Assembly (NCBI GenBank): GCA_030148605.1
Contig: JASBTD010000054.1
Span: 1-37,473, forward strand
DNA length: 37,473 nucleotides
Direction of reading: 5' to 3'
From: Erythrobacter sp.
Lineage (GTDB): Bacteria; Pseudomonadota; Alphaproteobacteria; Sphingomonadales; Sphingomonadaceae
Shown here: piece after piece, positions 17,101 to 25,652 of the stretch
How the letters are laid out: the number at the start of each line of letters is the position of its first letter
How positions within the stretch are numbered: position 1 is the first letter of the stretch
Notes under the pieces: model-generated
What the model was told of the DNA's origin: nothing
The model's database searches: none
What the model saw: the letters and a program-made list of their open reading frames with translations, nothing else
Made by a program: the position numbers and the translations under genes

Positions 17101-18162
17101 ATGGTTTACCGCTACACGGCCATTGCGATGTCCGGACCGATCCACGAATTCTCGCATTTGCCGCGCAAGGGGCAATCGAGCGCTGCGCGCAAGCGGCGCG
17201 CTGCGAAGCGGGCGGAGAACGCGCCGCCGACAGTGGGTGTGATCTACAATCCGCGCAGCCATCGCAACCGCGGCAAGGATCTGGACAGCCGCGTTGCGCC
17301 CGAAGTGATCGTTTCGCAGCCGCGTGACCGGGCGCATTTGCCAGTCGCGCTGGCGCAATTGGCGGAGCGCGGGATTGATCTGCTGGTGATCAATGGCGGC
17401 GATGGCACAGTGCGCGATGTACTGACGCATTGTGACGAGATCTTCGGCGATGACTGGCCAGCGATCGCCGTGCTGCCCAAAGGCAAGACCAATGCGCTGG
17501 CAGTCGATCTTGATGCCCCGCAGGACTGGACCCTTCAGCAAGCAATCGATGCATTCGAAAACGGGCGGCGGATCGTGCGTTGTCCGCTCGCGATCACCTC
17601 GCTTGATAATCCTGAATCGCGCGTGCTGGGTTTCATCCTGGGAGCCGGCGCTTTCACGCTGGGCACGCGCGCAGGCCAGAGCGCGCACAAGCTGGGCGCC
17701 TTCAACAGCATTGCGGTTGCTGTCACGACCTTATGGGGGGTCCTGCAGATCCTGTTCGGCACTCGCCGAAATCCATGGAGGCGCGGAGTGGAACTGGATT
17801 TGCGGCTGGGTGAAAACCGCGCGGCATTCCAGCACAGCGGCAAGGGCGATCCGGCGCGGCGGCAATTCCTGCTGGTCTCGACGCTCGAGCGTTTCCCTGC
17901 CGGGCTCAAACCGTTTGGAGCCTTGCGTCACGGGATCAAGCTTGCCGTGCTTGACCAACTCAGCCGCTTGGCGACGATGATGATCCCGGTTGTCATGCTG
18001 GGGTGGACCAGTCCCAAGCTGCGCGATCGCGGCTTCCATCAGGTCAGCGCGCCACAATTCGAGATGGAGCTCGGCGACCAGTTCATTCTTGACGGTGAGG
18101 CCTTCCCGCCGGGCCATTACCGGGTCGAGCCGGGCCCCGAGCTTGAATTCGTCGCGCCTTAG
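17101..18162 (+). CDS. Diacylglycerol/lipid kinase family protein
   Basis: A 353-residue protein of the diacylglycerol kinase catalytic family, which phosphorylates diacylglycerol or related lipids with ATP. GGDGTVR at 99-105 is the nucleotide-binding signature, VGVIYNPRSHRNRG near residue 45 the usual first strand, and LPKGKTNALAVDL corresponds to the PLGTGNDFA block, with changes. The C-terminal lobe contains ILDGE, matching the DGE of the family. The first 40 residues are basic and unconserved; a second ATG at 17128 is possible but has no better ribosome site. A nucleotidyltransferase-like gene follows after 12 bases, which suggests a joint step in phospholipid synthesis or recycling. Confidence 0.83.
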   Translation: MVYRYTAIAMSGPIHEFSHLPRKGQSSAARKRRAAKRAENAPPTVGVIYNPRSHRNRGKDLDSRVAPEVIVSQPRDRAHLPVALAQLAERGIDLLVINGGDGTVRDVLTHCDEIFGDDWPAIAVLPKGKTNALAVDLDAPQDWTLQQAIDAFENGRRIVRCPLAITSLDNPESRVLGFILGAGAFTLGTRAGQSAHKLGAFNSIAVAVTTLWGVLQILFGTRRNPWRRGVELDLRLGENRAAFQHSGKGDPARRQFLLVSTLERFPAGLKPFGALRHGIKLAVLDQLSRLATMMIPVVMLGWTSPKLRDRGFHQVSAPQFEMELGDQFILDGEAFPPGHYRVEPGPELEFVAP

Positions 18163-18174
18163 AAAGCTGAGCCT

Positions 18175-19065
18175 ATGACCGGGCTTGCACAGCGCATTGC
18201 CGAAAAATCCGCTGCTGAAGTTGATCCGGCCATTCGCAGCTTCGCAGAGCTGCTGGCGCACGAATGCGACGCCTCCTCTGTCCTGTTCTACGGTTCCAAT
18301 TTGCGCACCGGCTCGCTTGAGGGTGTGCTCGACTTTTATGTCCTGCTGCCCGGCCCTCAGCGCGAGAAGATCTGGCCACGTGTCAGCTACAGGGAATGGG
18401 AACATGCGGGGCAGGTCTTGCGCGCCAAGATTGCGACGATGTCTCTATCCACCTTTGCGGCGGCAGCGCGCGGGGAATTGCGCGACACCACGATCTGGGC
18501 GCGCTTTGTTCAGCCCAGCGCGTTGATCTGGCAGCGCGACGATTCAGCCCGCGACGCGACGCTTTCCGCACTCGGCGACGCGGCCAGAACAGCAGCCCGG
18601 CTGGCGGTTGCGCTGGGGCCCGCCAAAGGCACGCCAGAAGATTATTGGCGCGCGCTGTTCCAGGCGACTTATCAGGCCGAGTTCCGGGTGGAGAAGCCGG
18701 GCCGCGAAGACAGTATCCTGTCTGTCAATGCGGCACATTTCGACGGTCTATTGCCGCTCGCGCTCAAGGCACAGGACATTACCGTGGCTCGCGATGGCGA
18801 TATGCTTGAGCCGCAGATGTCAGCCAATGCGCGCAAAGATATCCTGCAATGGTGGCGCAGACGGCGCCGCTTGGGGAAGCCGCACAATGTCCTGCGATTG
18901 CTCAAGGCCAGCACGACTTTCGAGGGTGCAGCGCGCTATGCCGCGTGGAAGATTGAACGGCATACCGGCGTTCCGGTCAACGTTACGCCGTGGCGCGAGA
19001 AGCACCCGGTGCTGGCCGCTCCGGCGGTGCTGTTTGACGTGTGGCGTAAACAGCGACGCAGCTGA
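18175..19065 (+). CDS. Nucleotidyltransferase-like protein, possibly Tam41-like CDP-DAG synthase
   Basis: A 296-residue soluble protein. VLFYGSNLRTGSLEGVLDFYVLL (residues 36-58) looks like the GS-x(11)-D core of nucleotidyltransferases and recalls the Tam41/Mmp37 family, which makes CDP-diacylglycerol from phosphatidate and CTP. The second acidic residue expected two positions after Asp53 is Tyr55. The C-terminal half is rich in Arg/Lys and aromatics, as in a membrane-surface protein, with no membrane segment. Coupling to a lipid kinase, whose product would be phosphatidate, supports the idea. The family assignment is inference; a generic nucleotidyltransferase is the alternative. Confidence 0.6.
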   Translation: MTGLAQRIAEKSAAEVDPAIRSFAELLAHECDASSVLFYGSNLRTGSLEGVLDFYVLLPGPQREKIWPRVSYREWEHAGQVLRAKIATMSLSTFAAAARGELRDTTIWARFVQPSALIWQRDDSARDATLSALGDAARTAARLAVALGPAKGTPEDYWRALFQATYQAEFRVEKPGREDSILSVNAAHFDGLLPLALKAQDITVARDGDMLEPQMSANARKDILQWWRRRRRLGKPHNVLRLLKASTTFEGAARYAAWKIERHTGVPVNVTPWREKHPVLAAPAVLFDVWRKQRRS

Positions 19066-19089
19066 CCGCGTCGTAAAGCATGGCGCCGT

Positions 19090-19608
19090 TTACATATAGC
19101 GCATGCGGATATTGATCGAAGTCACGCCTTCGCTCACTTCAAAGGCTGTCTTCTTGTAGCTCGGCTTGCCCAGATTGAAGATATTGATCGACGGGTTGTT
19201 CGACATTGCCCCGCCATCCTGCGAGATTTCCGTCTTGCCATTGCCATTGGTGTCATGGCGCACGGCGATGCCATAAGTCCCACTGGCAGGAACCGGCATG
19301 CAAAAGGTCATCGTGCCTTCGCGCGCAGGCATTTCGATGCGGTTGAGCCAGCGGCCTTTCTCAAGCCAGTCTGACTTGATCCCGCGATAGCTTTGCACGC
19401 GCACAATGCCGTCAGACGATTTCACTCCGCTTACTGTTACACGCACTGCAGGCCCGCTGCCGGGCGCGCACAGGCGCATGTTGTTGCGGATTTCCTGGCG
19501 AAAGGAGACCGCGCTCGTGCCCTCATTCGCCCAGGCAATAGCGCCTGCTGGCGCCAGAATGAGCGCAGCGGCGGCAAGGCCTTGAGAGAGGTAAAGTGAT
19601 CGTTTCAT
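19090..19608 (-). CDS. DUF2141 family secreted protein
   Basis: A 172-residue exported protein of unknown role. The signal peptide is MKRSLYLSQGLAAAALILAP, cleaved probably near AWA. The mature part carries the DUF2141 pattern: VRVTVSGVKSSDGIVRVQSY, then YGIAVRHDTNGNGKTE and the MSNNPSINIFNLGKPSY stretch near the end. DTNGNGK resembles a calcium-binding loop. The start at 19608 gives a normal signal peptide, whereas the frame from 19641 adds 11 residues that spoil it. It is convergent with the nucleotidyltransferase-like gene and divergent from rpe. Confidence 0.85.
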   Translation of the reverse strand: MKRSLYLSQGLAAAALILAPAGAIAWANEGTSAVSFRQEIRNNMRLCAPGSGPAVRVTVSGVKSSDGIVRVQSYRGIKSDWLEKGRWLNRIEMPAREGTMTFCMPVPASGTYGIAVRHDTNGNGKTEISQDGGAMSNNPSINIFNLGKPSYKKTAFEVSEGVTSINIRMRYM

Positions 19609-19813
19609 GTCATCCGGTTCAATAATGTGCAACGCGCTCAAGCCAAGCCTTCGCGCTCAATTTGATCGCTTAAATGCCGTGTGCGGCCTGAATTATCGCT
19701 GAATTGCAGGACTGGCCATGCTTAATGATGCGTGTGGAAAAGGCTCCAGCGAATCTTGTCCCCGAGTCACGCAAAAGTTTACTGCAAGGCAACGCGCGCA
19801 CCCGGATCCACGC

Positions 19814-20476
19814 ATGCCAGCACCGCTGATTTCTCCTTCGATACTTTCCGCCGATTTTGCCCGGCTGGGCGAAGAAGTGCGTGCGGTTGACGCAGCCGGT
19901 GCGGACTGGATCCACATCGATGTGATGGATGGCCATTTCGTGCCTAATCTCACCATCGGGCCTGATGTCGTGAAAGCGCTGCGTCCACATTCGGACAAGA
20001 CGTTTGACGTGCATCTGATGATTTCGCCGGTCGATCCCTATCTCGAAGCCTTTGCAGAGGCTGGCGCTGATATCATCACTGTCCATCCTGAGGCAGGCCC
20101 GCATGTTCATCGCACGCTTCAGGCGATCCGCGGTTTGGGCAAAAGGGCGGGCGCAGTGCTAAATCCGGGCACGCCGGTAGATGTGCTCGACAATCTGATG
20201 GACCTTGTCGATCTGGTGCTGGTGATGAGCGTTAATCCCGGCTTCGGTGGGCAAAGCTTCATCTATTCGCAGCTCGACAAGATCGCTAAGATTCGCACCA
20301 TGATCGATGCGACCGGGCGAGACATCTATCTCGAGGTCGATGGCGGGGTCAATCCTGAAACTGCGAAGCTGTGTGTCGATGCGGGTGCAGACGTGCTGGT
20401 GGCAGGTTCTGCGACGTTCAAGGGCGGGCCCGATCACTATGCCGCCAACATCGCCGCGCTGAAGGGTGAAGGCTGA
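19814..20476 (+). CDS. rpe: Ribulose-phosphate 3-epimerase
   Basis: A 220-residue TIM-barrel enzyme that interconverts ribulose 5-phosphate and xylulose 5-phosphate in the pentose phosphate pathway. The family signatures are intact: [35 protein letters not shown] with catalytic Asp, [22 protein letters not shown] and [12 protein letters not shown]. The ATG at 19814 matches the family N-terminus; the frame from 19718 adds 32 unconserved residues. Its TGA overlaps the ATG of the heparinase-like gene, the first of a co-directional group ending in purH. Confidence 0.95.
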   Translation: MPAPLISPSILSADFARLGEEVRAVDAAGADWIHIDVMDGHFVPNLTIGPDVVKALRPHSDKTFDVHLMISPVDPYLEAFAEAGADIITVHPEAGPHVHRTLQAIRGLGKRAGAVLNPGTPVDVLDNLMDLVDLVLVMSVNPGFGGQSFIYSQLDKIAKIRTMIDATGRDIYLEVDGGVNPETAKLCVDAGADVLVAGSATFKGGPDHYAANIAALKGEG

Positions 20477-22368
20477 TGGACGCGCTTCTTTCCGGCCAGG
20501 GCAATCACGAGCCCAGCGAACGCACTGAAGAAGACCTGTTCGGGGAAGTTCCGCAAAGGGACAAGGCGGTGCCGCTCAAGTCAGGTGACACCTCGCAGCC
20601 ACTCGAAGCGATGCCGCAGGAACAGGCCGCAGAGGCTGACTTGCCCCCTGCGCGCTCGCTGGTGCTTAGCGATTTTGTGCCGCCCAAGGCCGATTTCAGC
20701 GAGAAGCTGGTCCGTATTGCCTATCGACTGGGCGTGAGCGGTTCGACGCTCACCGCGCCGTTCCGCAAACCGGTGCGCCCGCGTCTGCTCGCAACGGTCG
20801 ACACACCACTTTCAGGTGACCGGATGGCCGGGATGGCGATCCGGGCGGGCCATTTCGTGATTCAGGGTGCAAAAGCCCCGATCGCCGAAGTCGACTATGC
20901 TTCCTCTTCGCGGATGACTCCGCCGTTCGAGCGGGTGATTCACGGCTTCAGCTGGCTGCGCGATTTGTCTGCAGCCGGGCAGCGCGAGCAATGCGTTGAG
21001 ACTGCTGAGCGGATCGCCAAGCGCTGGCTCGACGCCAATCCCAAGCCGGGCAAATGCGCCGCATGGCAAGTCGAATATGCCGCGCAGCGTCTGATGGCCT
21101 GGCTGGTGCATGCGCCGCTGGTGCTGTCTGGTCAGGACGAGAAGCTGCGCCCGCGCATGCTGTCGGCGATTGACGATACCGCGCGCTGGCTCGACCGCGA
21201 AGTGCGCCGCACATCCGATCCACTCGGTGCAGTGCTGGGCTGGGGCGCGCTGACCGCCGCCGGATTGCTGATGCCGCAGGGCAAGCCGCGGCGGCTCTAT
21301 GGCGAAGCAGGCTTGATCGCCGCGCTGGGTGAGCTGGTGGGTGAGGATGGCGGCGCATTGTCGCGCAGCCCGCTCGCACAGATCGATGTTATCGCCATGC
21401 TGACGGACCTTGAAGCCTGCTACAAGGCGACAGACCGTGATCTACCCGCTTCGCTTGGGCTGATGCGTGAGCTGCTGGTGCCGCCGCTGCTCGCAATGCG
21501 GCACGGCGACGGCGGGCTGGGCAGCTGGCAAGGCAATGGCGCGACGCGCGCAGACCGGATCGCGGCCTTGATCGATGCCAGCGGGGTGCGCACGCGCCCG
21601 CTCAAGGAAGTGCGCCATTGGGGCTATCACCGCCTCGCCGGCGGCAAGACCGTGGTGCAGATGGATGCAGCTCCACCGCCACGCGCGCGCCACGCGCGCT
21701 TCGGTTGCGCCTCTACACTGGCCTTCGAAATGTCCGATGGCGTGCTCCGATTGATCGTCAATTGCGGCGGCGCGGCGCTTGCTGGCGGGCAAGTCCCCGC
21801 GCGGATCGAACAGGGCCTGCGCGCCACCGCGGCGCATTCCACACTGGTGCTGGACAATGCCAATTCCACCGCTGTCCTGCTTGGCGGCAAGCTCGGCAAG
21901 GGTGTCGATCAGGTCGAGGTTGAGCGCAGCGATATCCAGCGCGCAGGCGGCGATGTGCAGCGGATCGAAGCAAGCCACGATGGCTATGCGCAGCGCTATG
22001 GCTTGATCCATCGCCGTATCCTGATGCTGCGCGGCGATGGCACCGAACTGCGCGGTGAAGACATATTGCTTCCTCCGGCGAAGAAGGGGCAGCGCGGCAA
22101 GGTGAGCTTTGCAATCCGCTTCCATCTGGGGCGCGGGGTGGAAGCGCGGCTCTCCGAAGATATGCGCGGTGCAAGCCTGATGCTGCCTGACGGAGCGCTT
22201 TGGCAATTCCGCCTGGGCGGCAATGACACTGGCGCGAATGTCGGGCTCGAAGAAAGCATGTGGGTTGACGGAGACGGCCGCCCGCATGCAATCGAACAAT
22301 TGGTGATCCAGGGGATGGCATCGCGCGGCGGGGGGCAATTCTCCTGGCTGCTCAAGAAAATGGGGTGA
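20476..22368 (+). CDS. Heparinase II/III family protein
   Basis: A 630-residue protein with an N-terminal helical domain (about 130-370) and a C-terminal beta domain of the heparinase II/III type (HARFGCASTLAFEMSDG, LVLDNANSTAVL, HDGYAQRYGLIHRRILML). Family members are polysaccharide lyases acting on uronic-acid polymers. The first ~75 residues are acidic and low in complexity, and no signal peptide is visible, so the protein may stay in the cytoplasm or be exported by another route. Its ATG overlaps the rpe stop (TGATG) with GAAGG upstream, and purH follows after eight bases. The order rpe-heparinase-purH is, from memory, common in sphingomonads. The substrate is unknown. Confidence 0.85.
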   Translation: MDALLSGQGNHEPSERTEEDLFGEVPQRDKAVPLKSGDTSQPLEAMPQEQAAEADLPPARSLVLSDFVPPKADFSEKLVRIAYRLGVSGSTLTAPFRKPVRPRLLATVDTPLSGDRMAGMAIRAGHFVIQGAKAPIAEVDYASSSRMTPPFERVIHGFSWLRDLSAAGQREQCVETAERIAKRWLDANPKPGKCAAWQVEYAAQRLMAWLVHAPLVLSGQDEKLRPRMLSAIDDTARWLDREVRRTSDPLGAVLGWGALTAAGLLMPQGKPRRLYGEAGLIAALGELVGEDGGALSRSPLAQIDVIAMLTDLEACYKATDRDLPASLGLMRELLVPPLLAMRHGDGGLGSWQGNGATRADRIAALIDASGVRTRPLKEVRHWGYHRLAGGKTVVQMDAAPPPRARHARFGCASTLAFEMSDGVLRLIVNCGGAALAGGQVPARIEQGLRATAAHSTLVLDNANSTAVLLGGKLGKGVDQVEVERSDIQRAGGDVQRIEASHDGYAQRYGLIHRRILMLRGDGTELRGEDILLPPAKKGQRGKVSFAIRFHLGRGVEARLSEDMRGASLMLPDGALWQFRLGGNDTGANVGLEESMWVDGDGRPHAIEQLVIQGMASRGGGQFSWLLKKMG

Positions 22369-22376
22369 ATTCCTAA

Positions 22377-23966
22377 GTGACGGATGTGACGATCAAACGG
22401 GCGCTGCTGTCAGTGTCCGATAAGGCCGGATTGGTTGAATTGGGCCAAGCGCTCAGCGCGCGCGGCGTGGAGCTGGTTTCGACCGGCGGTACCGCCAAGG
22501 CCCTGCGCGATGCCGGGCTCGAGGTGCGCGATACCTCCGAGCTGACCGGCTTGCCCGAAATGATGGATGGTCGGGTTAAAACACTCCACCCCAAGGTGCA
22601 TGGCGGATTGCTGGCTGTGCGCGACAATCCGGAACATGCTTCGGCGATGGAAGAGCACGAAATTGGCGCGATCGACCTGGTCGTGGTCAATCTCTATCCC
22701 TTCGAAGCGACGGTGATGCGCGGTGCGGAGCGGGACGAGATTATCGAGAATATCGATATCGGCGGGCCCAGCATGGTTCGCTCATCAGCAAAAAATCACC
22801 AATTCGTCACTATTGTAACCGATCCGGGCGATTACGCCGAGTTGCTGGGTGAATTGGAAACGAATGGCGGGGCCACCACGCTGGATTTCCGCAAACGCTG
22901 CGCAGCCAAGGCATTTGCTGCGACCGCTGCCTATGACAGCATGATAAGCCAGTGGTTCGGCTTTGCCGACCAGCAACAGCTGTTCCCCGATTTCCTTGCA
23001 GTAAATGGCAAGGCGCCGACCGTGCTGCGCTATGGCGAGAACCCGCATCAGCAAGCCGCGCTTTATACGCCCGTCGGCCCGCACGGACGTGGCATCGCTC
23101 AGGCCGAGCAGTTGCAAGGCAAGGAGCTGAGTTACAACAATTACAACGATGCTGATGCCGCGCTGGAACTGTGCGCCGAGTTCGGCGGGCAAGATCCGGC
23201 GGTAGTGATCGTCAAGCACGCCAATCCTTGCGGCGTGGCGCAAGCGGGGTCGCTGGTCGAGGCTTGGGAAGCGGCACTGCAATGCGACAGCGTCTCTGCC
23301 TTTGGCGGGATTGTAGCGGTCAACCAGGAACTGGATGGTGCCACAGCGGAAGAGATCGCGAAGATTTTCACCGAAGTGGTGATCGCGCCTTCCGTTACGG
23401 ACGAGGCGCGCGAGATTTTCGCGAAGAAGAAGAACCTGCGGCTGCTGACAGTGGGCGAGCTGCCCGATCCGCGCCGCGGCGGTCTGGCAGTGAAGCCGAT
23501 CACCGGCGGCTTGCTGGTCCAGTCACGCGACAATGGCGCGATTACGGAAGCTGACCTCAAACTTGTGACCAAGCGCGCGCCTACCGAGCAGGAACTGAAG
23601 GATTGCCTGTTCGCATGGACAGTCGCGCGGCATGTGAAGTCGAACGCGATTGTTTACGCAAAGGATGGCGCGACGGCGGGTATTGGCGCAGGTCAGATGA
23701 ACCGGCGTGACTCTTCGCGTATCGCCGCAACGAAAGCGGCGGAAGCGGCAGAGACCTATGGCTGGGAAAGCCCGCGCACGGTTGGAAGCGCAGTCGCATC
23801 CGATGCCTTCTTCCCCTTTGCCGACGGCCTGTTGGCCGCTGCCGAAGCGGGCGCAACGGCTATTATTCAGCCGGGCGGCTCGATGCGCGATCAAGAGGTC
23901 ATCGACGCAGCCGATGAAGCAGGCCTTGCGATGGTCTTCACCGGGATGCGGCACTTCCGGCATTAA
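22377..23966 (+). CDS. purH: Bifunctional AICAR transformylase/IMP cyclohydrolase
   Basis: A 529-residue enzyme for the last two steps of purine synthesis: formylation of AICAR with 10-formyltetrahydrofolate, then ring closure to IMP. The N-terminal MGS-like cyclohydrolase domain begins [19 protein letters not shown] and includes [13 protein letters not shown] and [13 protein letters not shown]. The transformylase domain carries [17 protein letters not shown] and the terminal [10 protein letters not shown] and [16 protein letters not shown]. The start is a GTG at 22377, eight bases after the heparinase-like gene. Length is normal for the family. Confidence 0.97.
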   Translation: MTDVTIKRALLSVSDKAGLVELGQALSARGVELVSTGGTAKALRDAGLEVRDTSELTGLPEMMDGRVKTLHPKVHGGLLAVRDNPEHASAMEEHEIGAIDLVVVNLYPFEATVMRGAERDEIIENIDIGGPSMVRSSAKNHQFVTIVTDPGDYAELLGELETNGGATTLDFRKRCAAKAFAATAAYDSMISQWFGFADQQQLFPDFLAVNGKAPTVLRYGENPHQQAALYTPVGPHGRGIAQAEQLQGKELSYNNYNDADAALELCAEFGGQDPAVVIVKHANPCGVAQAGSLVEAWEAALQCDSVSAFGGIVAVNQELDGATAEEIAKIFTEVVIAPSVTDEAREIFAKKKNLRLLTVGELPDPRRGGLAVKPITGGLLVQSRDNGAITEADLKLVTKRAPTEQELKDCLFAWTVARHVKSNAIVYAKDGATAGIGAGQMNRRDSSRIAATKAAEAAETYGWESPRTVGSAVASDAFFPFADGLLAAAEAGATAIIQPGGSMRDQEVIDAADEAGLAMVFTGMRHFRH

Positions 23967-24014
23967 GTCCGTCCTACCGCTTTGCTACTTGAGGACGTGA
24001 TGTCTTGCGAGCGC

Positions 24015-24042
24015 GCATCCACGCGTTCGCATCCACGCGCTC
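24015..24042 (+). repeat. 14-base tandem repeat after purH
   Basis: GCATCCACGCGTTC (24015-24028) is followed by GCATCCACGCGCTC (24029-24042), one mismatch. It lies 49 bases after the purH stop, in the gap before the small membrane protein gene. No function is evident. Confidence 0.75.
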
Positions 24043-24179
24043 ATCCTGCCGAGCTGTAACCACAGCCCGTCGCAGCGCGAATGGACATAGGATGATGACC
24101 GTGTTCACCGCCCGGCAACCAATTGAGGTTAACACACCTCTGAACACAGAGATTGATTCGAGTCGCGAGCATTCACCCC

Positions 24180-24350
24180 ATGGGCCTTTTCAAACCCGAT
24201 CTTTACCGCAACTTTGGCATCGGCTTCCTGATCGGGGCCCTGCTGGTCGGTGCGAGCCTCGCGCCCAATCTCACGACCGATATTGCCAGCCCGGCGCTGG
24301 CAGCTCCGGCGGACGAGCCGAGCCAGGGCGAGTCCTTACCCGCAAATTGA
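24180..24350 (+). CDS. Small membrane protein upstream of msrA
   Basis: A 56-residue protein. Residues 9-25 (YRNFGIGFLIGALLVGA) form one membrane segment or an uncleaved signal anchor, followed by an Ala/Pro-rich tail that would lie in the periplasm. I do not recognise a family. The ATG at 24180 is preferred over the in-frame start at 24153 because it begins directly before the charged, membrane-proximal part. The stop overlaps the msrA start (TGATG), so the two are probably translated together, which supports it being a real gene. Confidence 0.65.
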   Translation: MGLFKPDLYRNFGIGFLIGALLVGASLAPNLTTDIASPALAAPADEPSQGESLPAN

Positions 24351-25042
24351 TGCGCATGCGCATGGCCATCTTCGCTGGGCTCGGCGCCTTGGTGTTGAGC
24401 GGATGCACGGTCGCGTCTGCTGCCACGGAAAAGACCGTCGAAGCGCCCGAGGCTCTCGTCAAGGCGCAGGAGCCTGACAAGCTGCGTGTCGCGATATTTG
24501 CCGGCGGATGCTTCTGGGGCGTTGAAGGCGTGTTCAGCCATGTCAAAGGCGTGAAGGCCGCAGTTTCCGGCTATCATGGGGGGCGCGAGGGGTCAGCAAC
24601 TTACCGCCAGGTGGTGACCGGCTTTACCGATCATGCCGAAAGCGTGCGCATCGTTTATGATCCAGCCGAAGTGCGCTATGACGAGTTACTGCAGATTCTC
24701 TTCTCTGTCGTAACCGATCCCACCTTGCTCAACCGCCAAGGCCCCGATGTCGGCGCGCATTATCGCAGCGCCATCGTGCCGATGAACAGGGAGCAGGCGC
24801 GGGTCGCGCGCGCCTATCTGAAGCAACTCGAGGATTCGAATGTTTGGGGTGCGCCGGTCGTCACTGCGATCGAGCCATACAAGGCGTTCTACCAGGCGGA
24901 GGGGTATCATCAGGACTTCATGCTGAAGAACCCCGAGCACGGCTATATCGTGCGCTGGGACAAGCCCAAGGTCGAAGCCTTGCAGAAGCTCTATCCAGAG
25001 CATTACCGCGCCAGCTTCCTGCGCGATCACACCGGCGAGTGA
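24350..25042 (+). CDS. msrA: Peptide methionine sulfoxide reductase MsrA, lipoprotein form
   Basis: A 230-residue enzyme reducing methionine-S-sulfoxide in proteins. Catalytic Cys54 sits in AGGCFWGVE; GYHGG, VRIVYDPAEVRYDELLQI and VGAHYRSAI are further family blocks. The N-terminus (MRMRMAIFAGLGALVLSGC) is a lipoprotein signal with the lipid-bearing Cys19, so the enzyme is probably anchored in the periplasm and not cytoplasmic like E. coli MsrA. The start overlaps the stop of the small membrane protein gene. No resolving cysteines are obvious at the C-terminus. MsrB is not in the window. Confidence 0.93.
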   Translation: MRMRMAIFAGLGALVLSGCTVASAATEKTVEAPEALVKAQEPDKLRVAIFAGGCFWGVEGVFSHVKGVKAAVSGYHGGREGSATYRQVVTGFTDHAESVRIVYDPAEVRYDELLQILFSVVTDPTLLNRQGPDVGAHYRSAIVPMNREQARVARAYLKQLEDSNVWGAPVVTAIEPYKAFYQAEGYHQDFMLKNPEHGYIVRWDKPKVEALQKLYPEHYRASFLRDHTGE

Positions 25043-25095
25043 TCCCGTAACCGGGGGAGTGGCGCAAACCGCTGCTGCGCCCTATATAGCTGCGC

Positions 25096-25563
25096 ATGGC
25101 AAGCCATTCACACGCTCATCATGAACATTCAGGCCCCAGCCTGATCGACGCCGCGCGCGACGCCCTTGTTGACGCAGGCGAACAATGGACCGGCATGCGC
25201 GAAAGCGTGTTTGCCGAATTGGCGCGGCACGAATGCCCGGTGTCCGCCTATGACATTGCTGACAATCTCTCGCGCGATCGCGGCAAACGGGTGGCACCCA
25301 ACAGCGTCTATCGCATTCTCGACCTGTTCGTAGCGAACAATCTGGCGCTGAGAGTCGAAAGCTCGAACGCCTTCCTCGCTAACACGCACCCAGGTTGCGA
25401 GCACGATTGCATCTTCTTGGTGTGCGATGATTGCGGTGAAGCCACGCATATAGACGATGACGAGACGTCACAGCGCGTGCGCAATCTGGCCAAATCCATG
25501 GCCTTCCAGGCGCGCCGCCCGATCATTGAAGTTCGCGGGATTTGCGGCAGCTGCAAAGGCTGA
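25096..25563 (+). CDS. Fur-family regulator, probably Zur (zinc uptake)
   Basis: A 155-residue metal-responsive repressor. A His-rich N-terminus (SHSHAHHEH) precedes the winged helix (RESVFAELARHECPVSAYDIADNL, NSVYRILDLFVANNLALRVES). The metal-binding part has HDCIFLVCDDCGEATHID and the C-terminal CGSC; Cys110, Cys113, Cys150 and Cys153 form the structural zinc site. The sequence after the wing and the lack of the Fur HHDH block point to Zur over Fur, though this is not certain. The start is the ATG at 25096, 53 bases after msrA. Confidence 0.82.
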   Translation: MASHSHAHHEHSGPSLIDAARDALVDAGEQWTGMRESVFAELARHECPVSAYDIADNLSRDRGKRVAPNSVYRILDLFVANNLALRVESSNAFLANTHPGCEHDCIFLVCDDCGEATHIDDDETSQRVRNLAKSMAFQARRPIIEVRGICGSCKG

Positions 25564-25652
25564 TTTTCACTGGAAGCCTTTGAACTGGCGCAATTTGCGC
25601 GAGATCAAGCGTTCATCGACAGTTGCTGAAATCGCGTGTAAGCCTTCGAGTC

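Noticed and set aside
24005..24349. N-terminal extension of msrA by 115 codons
   Set aside because: It overlaps the small membrane protein gene in another frame, covers the tandem repeat, and would bury the lipoprotein signal.
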